Source of the DNA: Cherax quadricarinatus
Lineage: Eukaryota; Arthropoda; Malacostraca; Decapoda; Parastacidae
Direction of reading: 5' to 3'
Length of the DNA: 64,000 bases
Assembly (NCBI RefSeq): GCF_038502225.1
Contig: NC_091369.1
Span: 14,635,693 to 14,699,692, forward strand
Shown: one piece after another, positions 26,693-37,959 of the stretch
How positions within the stretch are numbered: the first letter of the stretch is position 1
How the letters are laid out: each line of letters starts with the position of its first letter
The notes under the pieces: model-generated
Told to the model about the DNA's origin: nothing
What the model saw: the letters and a program-made list of their open reading frames with translations, nothing else
Database searches by the model: none
Program-made: the position numbers and the translations under genes

Positions 26693-27290
26693 CGATTGTT
26701 CTCTCTAGACTGGAATATTGCTGTACATAACGGCCCCTTCCAAGGCAGGCAGAATTGCAGATCTTGAAAATATACACAGAACTTCATGGCACATATAAGT
26801 ACAATAAAGCATCTAAATTACTGGGAACGGTGGAAGTTCCTTGATTTGTACTCCCTGGAACGCAGGCGAGAAAGATACATGATAAGATACACTTAGAAAA
26901 TCCTAGAAGGATTAGTTCCAAATCTGCACATGAAAATCACTCCCTATGAGATCAAAAGATTCGGTAAGAGATGCAACATTTCCCCAGTGAAAAGCATGGG
27001 CGCCACGAATACGCTAAGAAACAAAATAAGTGTCAGGGGCCCAAGACTGTTCAACTGCCTCCCAGCATACATTAAGGAGATTACTAATAGACCTCTGGCT
27101 GCCTTCAAGGAGGAGCTGGACAGGCATCTAAATTCAGTACCTGAGCAGCCGGTTTACCTGGCACCACGTCGGTTTGCGTGCGGTGAACAGTAACAGCCTG
27201 CTTGTTCAGGCCCTGATTCACCGCCTCACGGTGGATCAGGGGGTCAATGCCACCGTGGCCACCCCCTCCAACTATACTCCATATAATTAG
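26693..27290 (+). pseudogene. LINE 3' end with reverse-transcriptase C-terminal tail
   Basis: The plus strand reads SRLEYCCT near 26705, then an 87-codon frame (26930-27193) with KISVRGPRLFNCLPAYIKEI, then TNRPLAAFKEELDRHLNSVP and CGEQ. This is the C terminus of a Jockey/CR1-like LINE. About 100 bp of GC-richer 3' UTR follow (CGCCTCACGGTGGATCAGGG). A stop near 26850 and other breaks make it a relic. The tail ITNRPLAAFKEELDRHL is shared with the minus-strand LINE at 49340-49588. Confidence 0.75.
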
Positions 27291-27692
27291 GTGACCAAAT
27301 GCGATTTTTTTTCCTTTCGAAATTTAGCACATTTGTTCATAGATTTTTGTCTCAGTAACTAGCCTCTGTACTTTTTAAATGTCTCTGTGGGCTATGGTGT
27401 GGGCTCCATGCTGGTGCTGCACAGTCGAGGAATGGTCGTGGGTGGGCAGAACTACCTGGAAGAATTCCTTACTCATGTTTCTATAATCTAGGTCTTGAGT
27501 GCACCAATGATCTTATTCGGGTTATATCCACTTCTGGAGATAATTGGTTATTCCAGAACAGTTTTTGAATTCTTAATCATACGAGTTGATAGCCATCCAC
27601 GTAGTTGTCTGTTTCCGGTCTTCTCTATCATAGACCCATTTTCATGTTTGTAACTTCTAAATATTCTTTTAGTTTTGTTTTCATACAGTTTC

Positions 27693-27700
<8 letters not shown>
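27291..27700. other. Unassigned sequence
   Basis: No gene seen; it may continue the LINE 3' region. Confidence 0.35.
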
Positions 27701-27725
<25 letters not shown>

Positions 27726-27726
27726 G
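27701..27726. repeat. T homopolymer
   Basis: An uninterrupted run of about 26 T, equivalent to a poly(A) on the minus strand. No retroposed gene is recognised beside it. Confidence 0.9.
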
Positions 27727-27783
27727 CCTTCACATCGACTTTGCGTCGTCCACGAATGTTGATAATATAGCAATTAATTTTCC

Positions 27784-28085
27784 TTGACAGGACGCTCATG
27801 TATCCTGGTAGGTCGTTTATGTATCTTGATAGGTCGTTCATGTATCCTGGCAGGTCGTTTATGTATCATGGTAGGTCGTTTATGTATCTTGATATGTCGT
27901 TTATGTATCCTAGTAGGTTGTTTACGTATCCTAGTAGGCTGTTTATGTATCCTGGTAGGTTATGTATTCTGGTAGGTTTATGCATCCTGGTAGGTCGTTT
28001 ATGTATCCTGGTAGGTCTTTTATGTATCCTGGCAGTTCGTCTGTATCCTGGTAGGTCGTTTATGTATCCTGTTTGGTCCTTTGCA
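27784..28085. repeat. 21-bp minisatellite, about 14 units
   Basis: The unit resembles GTCGTTTATGTATCCTGGTA plus G. There are many single-base differences, and one or two units are shortened near 27960-28060. Confidence 0.9.
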
Positions 28086-28699
28086 AATCCCGGTAATTGT
28101 GCAACATATCAGGAACTATCAGCTGGGCGGAACCGTGCACGAAACACCCAATGAATAAAGCAGTCATTTTCAATAACCCTCTTCCTATAACTCTGCTTTC
28201 TTTAATTTGGGTATCCATTAACCCATTTCTTTGCTGAGTATCCCTTTAATTATCTCATGTGTGCATTTCTTTATCCATTTCTCTACGTCAGTATCCTGAA
28301 TCCATTTGAGCAGTTCTTTATCCATTTTTCTCATATACCTATTTCTTTATCTATTTATCTTCATATGTTATTTCTACATCCATTTCTTAAATAGGAGTAT
28401 TTCTTTGCCCATTCATAATTTTTGCTTTATAACTCTTCTATTTTTCCTGATCATCTATATATTCAAGGAATAACTAATGCAGATTGGAAGGGCATGACAT
28501 TACTGTCAGTATATAGATCAAGACTCGTGCACGGTTAAGATGCACCTAAGTTCCCCCGTTTTCTAATAACACTTTCATTTTTCCACTATGATCTCCTTTG
28601 TCCATAATTACAATCACATTTGCTTGGTTTCGTAAGATGAAGTCCAGGATCTTTCCTTAATTCGTAGTATAACTTAAATCTTTGAAGACATTTGTGTTG
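28086..28699. other. Unassigned sequence
   Basis: Degenerate TTTCTTTATCCATTT-like runs at 28190-28450; no gene. Confidence 0.4.
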
Positions 28700-28800
28700 C
28701 TCAGACCTCTGCAACACAAATGCTTCTTCAAGGCTGAAAAAGCCCCTTGCCGAAATACGTTTCCTCAATAAATGCCTTGAAGTGTATATGTCTTGATCTA
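28700..28800 (+). mobile_element. CGAAA/AATAAA module (Penelope-type end), variant
   Basis: AAGGCTGAAAAAGCCCCTTG, CCGAAATACGTTTCC and CAATAAATGCC in the same order as the modules at 31445, 42440 and 49258: CTGAxAA, short stem, CGAAA, then AATAAA. Confidence 0.45.
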
Positions 28801-30480
28801 TTCACAATTTGCATTATATAGAGAAATAGAGTTCCCTCCACCATATGTCTTTTTAACACTATATCTAACACTTCTGTCTAGTGCTTTATTGGTAATTTTT
28901 ATTGAAGTAAATAATAAATTTATTAAAACAAATGTGTAAAGGTGTCTAATCAGAAAATCTGTTACGTAACGTACCTTGAAACACAAATCCCGTGCGAGTT
29001 ATTTAGGCAAGTTGTGGAGGCTCGAATCTTCCACTACAAATCGTGATTTACGCGATCTGTATTTTATTAAGATTTTGGAATAGGCTTCGCGCTAAGCTAT
29101 TTCTCCCTTTTTCAATATTTTTTTAATGTGTTTCGTTGCCTTAGATTTGTCTAAGGGACAAGGGAGTATTTCTGCTTCATTGCGTGTCGGGTCCATATAT
29201 GCTAGCTCCTTGCACGCACACAAACCCTTCTCCCAAAATTCCATTACTGACCCAGCCAGAATACAGAAAATACTGACACCAACGAGAACACACTTTCTTA
29301 TCTGCGACTTTAGTATGTGAGAATGTGTAGGAGAGTGAAAGGTGAAAAGCTGGACAGGCTGTGAGGCTGAAAATTGTAATGGCAAGGGTGTGGGAGAGTG
29401 TATTTTATAGTGTGTGGGAGCTTATGTTTTACAGGGTGTGGAAGAGGGTGAAAATTGTCTTGGTGAGGGTATGGGAGATGTTAGACAGTGTGGGAGATGG
29501 TGCGGGCACAGACTGCGATAATGGGTGAAGGTTGGAATGGACAAGGGCGTGTATTGATCAGGGTGTGAGAGAAGGCCTATTAAATTTGCATCTTCAAAAC
29601 AATATCTACGAAGATCGGACGGGAAAAGAGTGAAAAATCAACAGATATATGAAAAATAAAATAGGAGCAGCAGAATAAACGAATTGGGGGGAAAGGTAGC
29701 TTACTCCTACTGTGGGAGGATGTGTGTTTGAAGGGTGTTTGGGAGGGACTGATAAGTGTGTTGGGAATGGGTGTGCGAGAATGTGAGAGATGGGTGCGTG
29801 TGAGGGTAAAAATAATTCTGCGAGAGTAAGGGAGAGAATGGGAGTGAGAACGATTATGGGAAAGAATATGTGAAGGAGTGGGGAGGGGAATGAGAATGGT
29901 TGTAGGATCCAGTGGGGAGGGATGGAGTGAGTAGGAAAAAAAAGGGGTGAATAGTTTGGGGAAGGAGAGCGAGAATGATGTTGAATGTTTGGCAGCCATA
30001 ATAAAGAAGGGCACAGATGGAGAGATGTGAAGATAGCGTAACTATGGAACCGACAAGAGAGCTAAGAAGAATAAGGAAAATGAGAAACATTGAAAGAAAA
30101 AAATGCGCGAGAGACTAACCGATAGACGAAACTGAGAGAGATTGTTGATAGTGATAACAGAGTGTCAGAGGTGTTGAAGTGAGGACATAGAAAAAATGGG
30201 ACAAGAGTCACAGGTAATGTAGCATAGTGGAGGTACAGATCCTACTTCGAGGTTGGGATCAAATGACATTATTCTCTTACAACAGCAGCATCAGTGTCGC
30301 AGGCGGTGACGTCTGAAACAGCGACTACACAAGCGACGTTGGAAAGCACAGAGGAGCAGCAGTGTCAACTGTAGTGGCAGTGGCAGAGGTAGTGGTGGTG
30401 GTAGTGGCAAAGATAGTGACGCTGGCAGTGGCAGTGACTGAAGCATAAGGCGAAGTCTACTTATCAAAGTCCAACTCGTG
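28801..30480. other. Unassigned; GT- and GA-rich stretches
   Basis: 29330-29560 is rich in GTGTGGGAG-like words and 29700-30120 is purine-rich (GAGAATGGGAGTGAG). The minus Ser/Pro/Leu frames there are by-products. No gene recognised. Confidence 0.45.
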
Positions 30481-30535
30481 TTACAGGCTTTAAGCCGCAA
30501 CAAATTTTGACAAATGGGAAAACGTTCCCTTACTT

Positions 30536-31198
30536 ATGACGAAAGAAGAGGGATTGGTGGGGTTACTTAGGGTTTATCCAGGGCAAGTAAGGCAAACTCT
30601 AATTTGTCATATCAAGAGGATTTTACAACAACATCGAACTTTCTTGAGAGAAGACAAAGACTGCAAGAAAAGAGCTCTTCGGATCATTAATTCTCCACGC
30701 ACCAACACCACTCCCAACAAAGTTATAATTCTTCCCGACAGCCAGGTTGCACTAAATGTTTTTAAAGTACTTTCACAAGCTAACACCAGAGTCGCCATCG
30801 CTTCTAGCACTTCAATAAAGGATCTAACCAGGACAAAATCAAAGCACCACGAACCAGTCAACGCAGGGGTTTACACTGTACCCTGTGGAGGCTGTGACAA
30901 GATTTATGTTGGTGAAACAGCAAAAAACCTCGACACCCGCCTCAATGAACACATTTACGCATGTAGGAACGATAACTTGAACAACGCCTGTGTACAACAC
31001 CGAAATTCCACCAATCATCTCATGAAATTCAGGGACGCGCAATTAGTGATCAAAGAAACTAATTTCCGCAGACGCAAGTGCCTGGAATCAGCACTGATCG
31101 CTGTTTCGAATACAATTAAACAAAACAACGGCAGCTTCACCATCTCTGAAGTCTTAGCGAGAATCCTCCTGAAAACAGTAAACCCTGCCATCACATAG
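30536..31198 (+). pseudogene. Penelope-like element, C-terminal part with GIY-YIG endonuclease
   Basis: The 220-codon frame covers the linker after the reverse transcriptase (KVLSQANTRVAIASSTSIKD) and a GIY-YIG domain: GVYTVPCGGCDKIYVGETAK (GVY near residue 111, YVG near 124), then LDTRLNEH, a C-x2-C pair between the GVY and YVG strands, and QHRNSTNHLMKF supplying the later His pair. It ends in RRKCLESALIAVSNTIKQN and a TAG stop. The domain itself is uninterrupted, but no reverse transcriptase core lies upstream, so the element is 5'-truncated. The nuclease would nick DNA to prime insertion in a complete element. Confidence 0.85.
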
Positions 31199-31520
31199 TC
31201 TCTCTTGTTACACTACACAAAGCACATTACAGAGAGTGAACACTGAAAAAGGCCTTCTCTATCCAGTCTTTATTTGTCCAACCTATTTTTATGTTACCCA
31301 ATAGCTTTTATATCCTTTTACTCATGTACGAATTAATTGCTCTACCATATTGTATTACTACTACTACTACAACTTTTGTCACTACTACTACTACTACCAC
31401 TAGTGAACATCGTAATGGTACCTCACTAGTATTGCTTGTATCGGCTTGACAAAGCTCCTGGAGAGCGAAACGTTGCCACAATAAAATGTCACATTAGTTG
31501 CACTTGTGTCCTTTTACTTT
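31199..31520 (+). mobile_element. Penelope-type 3' region with CGAAACG/AATAAA module
   Basis: Downstream of the GIY-YIG frame come a (CTA)n run (31349-31400), then CTTGACAAAGCTCCTGGAGA, GCGAAACGTTGCC and CAATAAAATG, then TTGCACTTGTGTCC. A short stem GCTC/GAGC precedes GAAAC, giving a degenerate hammerhead-like layout. The AATAAA may be the element's polyadenylation signal. Confidence 0.55.
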
Positions 31521-31620
31521 ACAAAGAGATATTTAAAGGAGTGATTTGGTGTCACAAATAACAGTGTATATTAGGTGTCAAGTGCTGCAAAGCGAAGTAT
31601 GGAAGGGTTTAATATTCATA

Positions 31621-31656
31621 AAAATACACTAAACCCATTTGGGTTTAGTGTATTTT
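31621..31656. repeat. Perfect 17-bp hairpin, 2-nt loop
   Basis: Arms 31621-31637 (AAAATACACTAAACCCA) and 31640-31656. Confidence 0.9.
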
Positions 31657-31984
31657 ATTGCATTTTTACGAAAATTAAACTTGGGGTGAGCACTATGCTT
31701 TGTCACCTGAGATAAACACTTGAATAATTTCTGCAGCAAAGGCGCATCTGACAAACTTAAGACTATTTTTCAAGAATCTCAAAATCATTCAGGGTACTAT
31801 GGTACTATGTACAATATATGACAGTCTGATCTTGGAGTATCAGCACCAGTGTGATATTAATACCAGATTAAGCATGTCATGAGACTGGTAAAAGTGCTTA
31901 AGTTTAAATCAAGACTATAAACTTGAGCTACGTCACATGCTGGAGGACAGAAGAATCTGACAAGACATAACTTAAAAAAAATCT
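31657..31984. other. Unassigned sequence
   Basis: May be the 5' side of the LINE fragment that follows; no readable frame. Confidence 0.35.
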
Positions 31985-32250
31985 AACAGGAATTGATAGG
32001 GGAAACGGGGACAGGCTGTTCTAGAGGTTAGAAATGAGTACACGAGGGCACAGCTGTAAGCTCAAAACAGATAGTCACATGAGTCAAAGGGGTGTTATGA
32101 AATATTTCTTCAGCCTCAGAGTGATCAGGAAGCAGGACGACCTGGAGAGCAAAGTGGTAGAAGCAAGCACGAAATATAGCTTTGGGCAGGACCAGGAGAT
32201 GAGACTCGACCTCAACAGCCACATTTAAGCGAGCACAAGTAGGCGAGAAC
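31985..32250 (+). pseudogene. Jockey-like LINE 3' end, diverged
   Basis: The plus frame 32034-32228 reads RGHSCKLKTDSHMSQRGVMK, then YFFSLRVIRKQDDLESKVVE, parallel to RGHSWKLKT...RNVRKYFFSHRVVRKWNSL at 52374-52616. The core WNSL is changed (QDDL). It is followed at once by (CT)n(CA)n. Confidence 0.75.
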
Positions 32251-32251
32251 G

Positions 32252-32333
<82 letters not shown>

Positions 32334-32342
32334 TACACACAC
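32251..32342. repeat. (CT)n then (CA)n compound microsatellite
   Basis: (CT)n at about 32255-32310 and (CA)n at about 32310-32342. It abuts the 3' end of the LINE fragment. Confidence 0.96.
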
Positions 32343-32983
32343 AACAGGAAACCTTGATCAGTCTCACAGCTAGAGATCCAGCAATTGCGGAAATCCCCCT
32401 TTGTCACATCCCTCAACAAAAGCAATGCAGTTAAGTCATTAAACACGCACACAGTTGCATGAGTTCCCCTTTGAACAAGGCCATTCACACCTCGCTTAAA
32501 CAAATTGGTTAACTTGAAAGCTTGTTAGTCAAAATTGCTCAAAATTTTTCTTCTCATACATATTTAACGCTTAACTTCAATTGCACAGACATTGATAGTG
32601 CTTCATTTGAAGCTACAAGATTATGTAGAGGGGGTTTGAGATCGAACCGGCAACGGGAGAACTTTAAGCTTTAGGGAAGGGATAGCGAAATCATTATTTT
32701 TATTTTTGGTCTAATTTCAATGAAACTTTTACAGTGATTTAAGCAGCATTTGAAGCCTACACTCTGTGTTTCTAGTGACGTTTTTGCCCTAAAATTCTCC
32801 CTTATCTACAAAATTGGTAAGATGTACAATGATCTAGTTGACTTCAGAGGAAGGATGAGGGATAGATAATCTTGGTATCAACGCCGTTTGAGCGAAAATG
32901 TCAATAGATTGCATAATAAAACATGCTGAATTTTATTATTTTTAAAGGACTTTTTTGGGAGAAAAACAAAACGAAATCGGTAA
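32343..32983. other. Unassigned AT-rich sequence
   Basis: No gene or repeat recognised before the 640-bp duplication. Confidence 0.4.
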
Positions 32984-34267
32984 AAATACTGCAAATTCCC
33001 TTTACATGCCAAAAGAACCATCAATCCTCAATAACGTGTGCAAAAATCATGACACTCCTTTAAATACTTTTCGCCAAAAATGGAAAATAATGTCAACTTA
33101 TGGCTGAGTTATTCATATATTACGTTTTCTGTAAAACTCTACGGTGATGGCGCGCCACATTTCAGTATGTCGCACACCTCAACACATGTTGAATGGAGTC
33201 CTCAGAGAAGTTGCAGTGTAGTGGTGTATTCAGAATGAAACAATTATAAAATCGTAATTTTTGTGCAAAAAAAAAAAAAAAAAAAAAAAAAAAAGAATTG
33301 CCATCATGTCCTTTTGATGACAAGAACAAAAAAATTAAATTTTTGGAAAAAATTACTTAGAAATATGATAGAAACAACCTAATTACATCAACATATTGCC
33401 AGAATTATGCACTATTTATCGATCAAAAAAATCCATAATTTTAAAATTTTCCTTTTTTATATCACTCAAAAACCATTCTTCCCCCCCCCCCCACTTATGT
33501 ACAGCTGCATCTACTAAAACTCTACACAACAAAACGATGTCCCAATATCTTTGTAATATGAACAAGACATATGTGGAACTGTTGGGTATTTTTTTGTTAA
33601 TAGAAGTTACTTCAACATATGCAAATACTGCAAATTCCCTTTACATGCCAATAGAACCATCAGTCCTCAATAACGTGTGCAAAAATCATGACACTCCTTT
33701 AAATACTTTTCGCCAAAAATGGAAAATAATGTCAATAACTTATGGCTGAGTTATACATATATTACGTTTTCTGTAAAACTCTACGGTGATGGCGCGCCAC
33801 ATTTTAGTATGTCGCACACCTCAACACATGTTGAATGGAGTCCTCAGAGAAGTTGCAGTGTAGTGGTGTATTCAGAATGAAACAATTATAAAATCGTAAT
33901 TTTTGTGAAAAAAAAAAAAAAAAAAAAAAAAAAAACAGAATTGCCATCATGTCCTTTTGATGACAAGAACAAAAAAATTAAATTTTTGGAAAAAATTACT
34001 TAGAAATATGATAGAAACAACCTAATTACATCAACATATTGCCAGAATTATGCACTATTTATCGATCAAAAAAAATCCATAATTTTAAAATTTTCCTTTT
34101 TTATATCACTCAAAAACCATTCTTCCCCCCCTCCCCACTTATGTACAGCTGCATCTACTAAAACTCTACACAACAAAACGGTGTCCCAATATCTTTGTAA
34201 TATGAACAAGACATATGTGGAACTGTTGGGTATTTTTTTGTTAATAGAAGTTACTTCAACATATGCA
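32984..34267. repeat. Tandem duplication of a unit of about 640 bp
   Basis: Unit 1 (32984-33622) and unit 2 (33623-34267) both run from AAATACTGCAAATTCCC to CTTCAACATATGCAA and are nearly identical. Differences include the length of the internal A run (near 33267 and 33907), the C run (33481 against CCCCCCTCCCC at 34125) and an extra ATAAC near 33736. Each unit also holds GGTGATGGCGCGCCACATTT. Short frames (33396-33749 plus, 34066-34287 minus) show no domain. It could be part of a transposon or of a local duplication. Confidence 0.95.
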
Positions 34268-34614
34268 ATCAGCCTACTTGTCGGCACTACTCCGTGTCAT
34301 GCGGGTTTGCAGTTGCAGATTCAAAGGCAGAGGAGTGTATCTCCTCCTCATTAGATCAAGAGCGCTTCCCCGGCATTGAGTATCATGTGAAAAGAGAGGA
34401 GGCTTCCAATGCCGTTTTTAAAAGGCTGTAACAGTGCATTTTATTAAACTGAAGATAATATTACATCACGTCAAGTCAGTCCTTTGTGTGTTGCTTTCCA
34501 ATTATATATTGCCCCCATTGTGTCATACTAAATTGTCTGTTGCGTGAGAGTGAACGCTGTATAGCGGCACTGAGTTATATATTGAGTCAAAGTGAAATGC
34601 ATTTTTACGTAACA
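34268..34614. other. Unassigned sequence
   Basis: A moderately GC-rich patch at 34280-34400 (GTCGGCACTACTCCGTGTCA), otherwise AT-rich; no gene seen. Confidence 0.35.
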
Positions 34615-35290
34615 TTAATTCTTTGCGTCACACTGAATTGTACATTGCGTCACATTAACTTGTACATTGCGTCGCATTAACTTGTACATTGCGTCACATT
34701 AACTTGTACATTGCGTCATATTAACCTGTACATTGCGTCACATTAACCTATACATTGCCTCACAATAACTTGTACATTGTGTCACATTAATATGTACACT
34801 GCGTCACATTAACTTGTCCATTGCGTCACAAATCTACGAGTTATTCAAGTTACGTTATACCAAATGTAACTGCAAATTCTATATTACATTTTGACTCTCT
34901 TAACATTAAAAATTACACATTATTTTACATTCCACAATATACTATACATTATACATTACACTGTATATTATGCATTATATTATACAATACCTTTTACGTT
35001 ATACATTGTATTATAAGTTACATAATCCATTACACTATACATTATATTAGACATTGCATTGTACATGTATTACGTTAGTCACTATTCATTATAGTACATG
35101 CTAAGAAATGCATTATACATTGCTCTGTACATTACCTTACTTGGATTACTTTGTATTACATTCATTGCGTCAAGAAACCCCTAGGTTTCTAAGCGTTAGC
35201 ATATTATGAACTTCATTATGCATAATTTATATACTTTATGTTGAGGTTACATTATGTTATATCGTACGAATATTACGGAACATTGTATTT
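34615..35290. repeat. 22-bp minisatellite grading into degenerate ACATTATA sequence
   Basis: About ten units of ACATTAACTTGTACATTGCG plus TC at 34615-34830. The sequence then grades into loosely repeated TACATTATATTATACA words to about 35100. Confidence 0.85.
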
Positions 35291-35379
35291 TTGGGTATAT
35301 ATTTATTGAAAGAGTCGAGTATTATCTCGCTTAAGAACATTAATCTGCCAACTTTGTCACAGTCAATACCATCTCCACA

Positions 35380-36785
35380 TCAGCTTCTATACGCACCACT
35401 GCAACCACCACTACAAAAACCACTGCAACAACCACAGCCCCTGCTAAAGCCACCACTACTACAACCAGCACAACCACTGCTATAATCACTACAACGACAT
35501 CCACTACAACAACCACAACCCATGCTAAAACCACCACTACTAAAACCACCACTACTAAAACAACACCACAACCCATGCTAAAACCACCACTACTAAAACC
35601 ACCACTACCACTGCTAAAACTACTAAAACCACAAGCACCACAACCACTGTTAAAACCACTAAAACCACAACCACCACTACTACAACCACAACCACTACAG
35701 CCACTACTGCAAACACCACCACAACAACCACGACCATTGCTAAAACCGCTACAACCACAACCACCACTACTACAACCACCACAACCACTGCTAAAACCAC
35801 TACAACGACAACCACCACCACTACCATAAATACCACAACCACTACAACCACCACTAGAACAACCACAACCGCTGCTAAAATCACCACTACAACAACCACA
35901 ACCACTTCTAAAACTACAACCACAACCATTACTACAACCACCACAACCACTACTTCAGTCACTGCTACAACCACCACAACCACTACTACAGTCACTACTG
36001 CAGTCACTACTACAACCACCACAACCACTACTACTGTCACTACTACAACCACCACAACCACTACTAGAGTCACTACTACAACCACCACAACCACTACTAG
36101 AGTCACTACTACAACCACCACAACCACTACTACAGTCACTACTACAACCACCACAACCACTACTACAGTCACTACTACAACCACCACAACCACTACTGCA
36201 GTCACTACTACAACCACCATAACCACTACTGCAGTCACTACTACAATCACCACAACCACTACTACAGTCACTACTACAACCACCACAACCACTACTACAG
36301 TAATTCTACAACCACCACAACCACTACTACAGTCACTACTACAACCACCACAACCACTACTACAGTCACTACTACAACCACCACAACCACTACTACAGTC
36401 ACTTCTACAACCACCACAACCACTACTACAGTCACTACTACAACCACCACAACCACTACTACAGTCACTACTACAACCACCACAACCACTACTACAGTCA
36501 CTGCTACAACCACCACAACCACTACTACAGTCACTGCTACAACCACCACAACCACTACTACAGTCACTTCTACAACCACCACAACCACTACTACAGTCAC
36601 TACTACAACCACCACAACCACTACTACAGTCACTACTACAACCACCACAACCACTACTACAGTCACTACTACAACCACCACAACCACTACTACAGTCACT
36701 ACTACAACCACCACAACCACTACTACAGTCACTACTACAACCACCACAACCACTACTACAGTCACTACTACAACCACCACTCACC
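35380..36785. repeat. ACC/ACT-rich array with a 33-bp unit in its right part
   Basis: The left part (35380-35930) is irregular ACC, ACT, AAA triplet DNA. From about 35940 a regular unit starting ACTACTACAGTCACTACTAC plus a 13-bp remainder is repeated about 25 times. The period is a multiple of three, so all frames are long: minus gives CSSDCSSGCGG or poly-Val, and plus gives Thr-rich TTTVTTTTTTT. The 436-codon minus frame switches composition half way through an indel, which argues against coding. Confidence 0.93.
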
Positions 36786-36869
36786 ATGAAACACCTTCCT
36801 CGTTCTTCTATTCTCCAGGCGACCTCCGCCTTCTTCTGCCTTAAGATACGACCTCCATAAACCATGGAT

Positions 36870-37030
36870 GCCGAAAGTGAGGAGGAGGAGGAGGAGGAGG
36901 AAGAGGAAGAGGAAAAGAAGAAGGAAGAAGAGGAAGAGGAGAAGGAAGAAGACGAAGAATAAGAAAAGGAAAAGAAAAAAAGAAAAGGAAGAAAAAAGAA
37001 AAGATGAAAGGCAGGAGAAACATAAAAAGG
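36870..37030. repeat. Polypurine (GGA/GAA) tract
   Basis: A run of about 160 bases, almost all G or A, dominated by GAGGAGGAGG and GAAGAAGAGG. Confidence 0.9.
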
Positions 37031-37389
37031 GGAGTAAATTCTGAGTCAGGGTTACGATGAATCAATTCCGAAGAGCACTATTGGCAGAGCCCATATGAAC
37101 TTCGCTCTCACTTTTCTTACCAGGTGAAGCCAAGACTAAACATAGGCCTAACATATGCTGGCAGACTGCAGATTAAGGTCCATATTTTTTATTAGCTGTC
37201 ACTATAGGCCTCACAATTTTTATGAGGGAGGCTTCAGGCTAAATATGCTAATATATGGAAATTTGTCGCTTCGCGCAGGTACGTTGCTATACGTATATTG
37301 TATTGATGATTATAATAGTAATATTTTATTATACTTGTTATTATTATTAACTTTGGAATAGATGGTATGTACTCACTAGAGAAGAGATA
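37031..37389. other. Unassigned sequence
   Basis: No gene recognised. Confidence 0.35.
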
Positions 37390-37540
37390 TAATTTCGACT
37401 CACAGGAAGGGTGAAATAAATGGGTAAATTTCCTTATATCTGTTGCTTATATTCAAGCAGTAAATACATACCTGGATGTTAGTTGACTAGGTGAAAGGGA
37501 TGACAAGATCTCTTACAAAAAGCTGGGTATTACTTGGCTT
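37390..37540 (+). mobile_element. Decayed SINE body
   Basis: AGCAGTAAATACATACCTGG then ATGTTAGTTGACTAGGTG parallels ATAGGTACCTGGGTGTTAGT...CGACTGGTG in the SINE at 2765-2795. The rest is diverged. Confidence 0.45.
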
Positions 37541-37756
37541 AGTGAACAGATGAGTGTGAAGTAGACTTCTTTCTTTCCTGAGCAAGCTCACACAGTCACA
37601 CATGATACGCTCACAAGACTTCGTCGTAATAAGAACAGGTAGGTAGAGAGGAATTCTCTCAGACAAGGTGGGTCAAGAGTTTTTTTTGGTGCGAGTCTTG
37701 GTTCCTGACGGCGCACGACTGCGAAATATCTGGAGCTAAAGATTATCATCCGTATG

Positions 37757-37757
<1 letters not shown>

Positions 37758-37852
<95 letters not shown>
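37758..37852. repeat. (GT)n microsatellite
   Basis: About 46 GT units. Confidence 0.97.
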
Positions 37853-37950
37853 ATGCAAAATAACCACAGGATAAGTTGAATGATAGCTCTAGACCTTTGT
37901 CATTGCAATCAACACATCAGGAGTTTCCAATAATGTAGAAATAGAGTAGG
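37853..37950. mobile_element. Dispersed repeat family C1, copy 2
   Basis: Matches 19165-19265 (see that entry). It lies directly after (GT)n and before RTE copy B. Confidence 0.55.
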
Positions 37951-37959
37951 AAATCAAAG

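Noticed and set aside
35555..36865. A 436-codon Cys/Gly- and Val-rich protein gene on the minus strand
   Set aside because: The frame is a translation of a 33-bp tandem repeat, changes composition at an indel, and has equally long frames in other registers.
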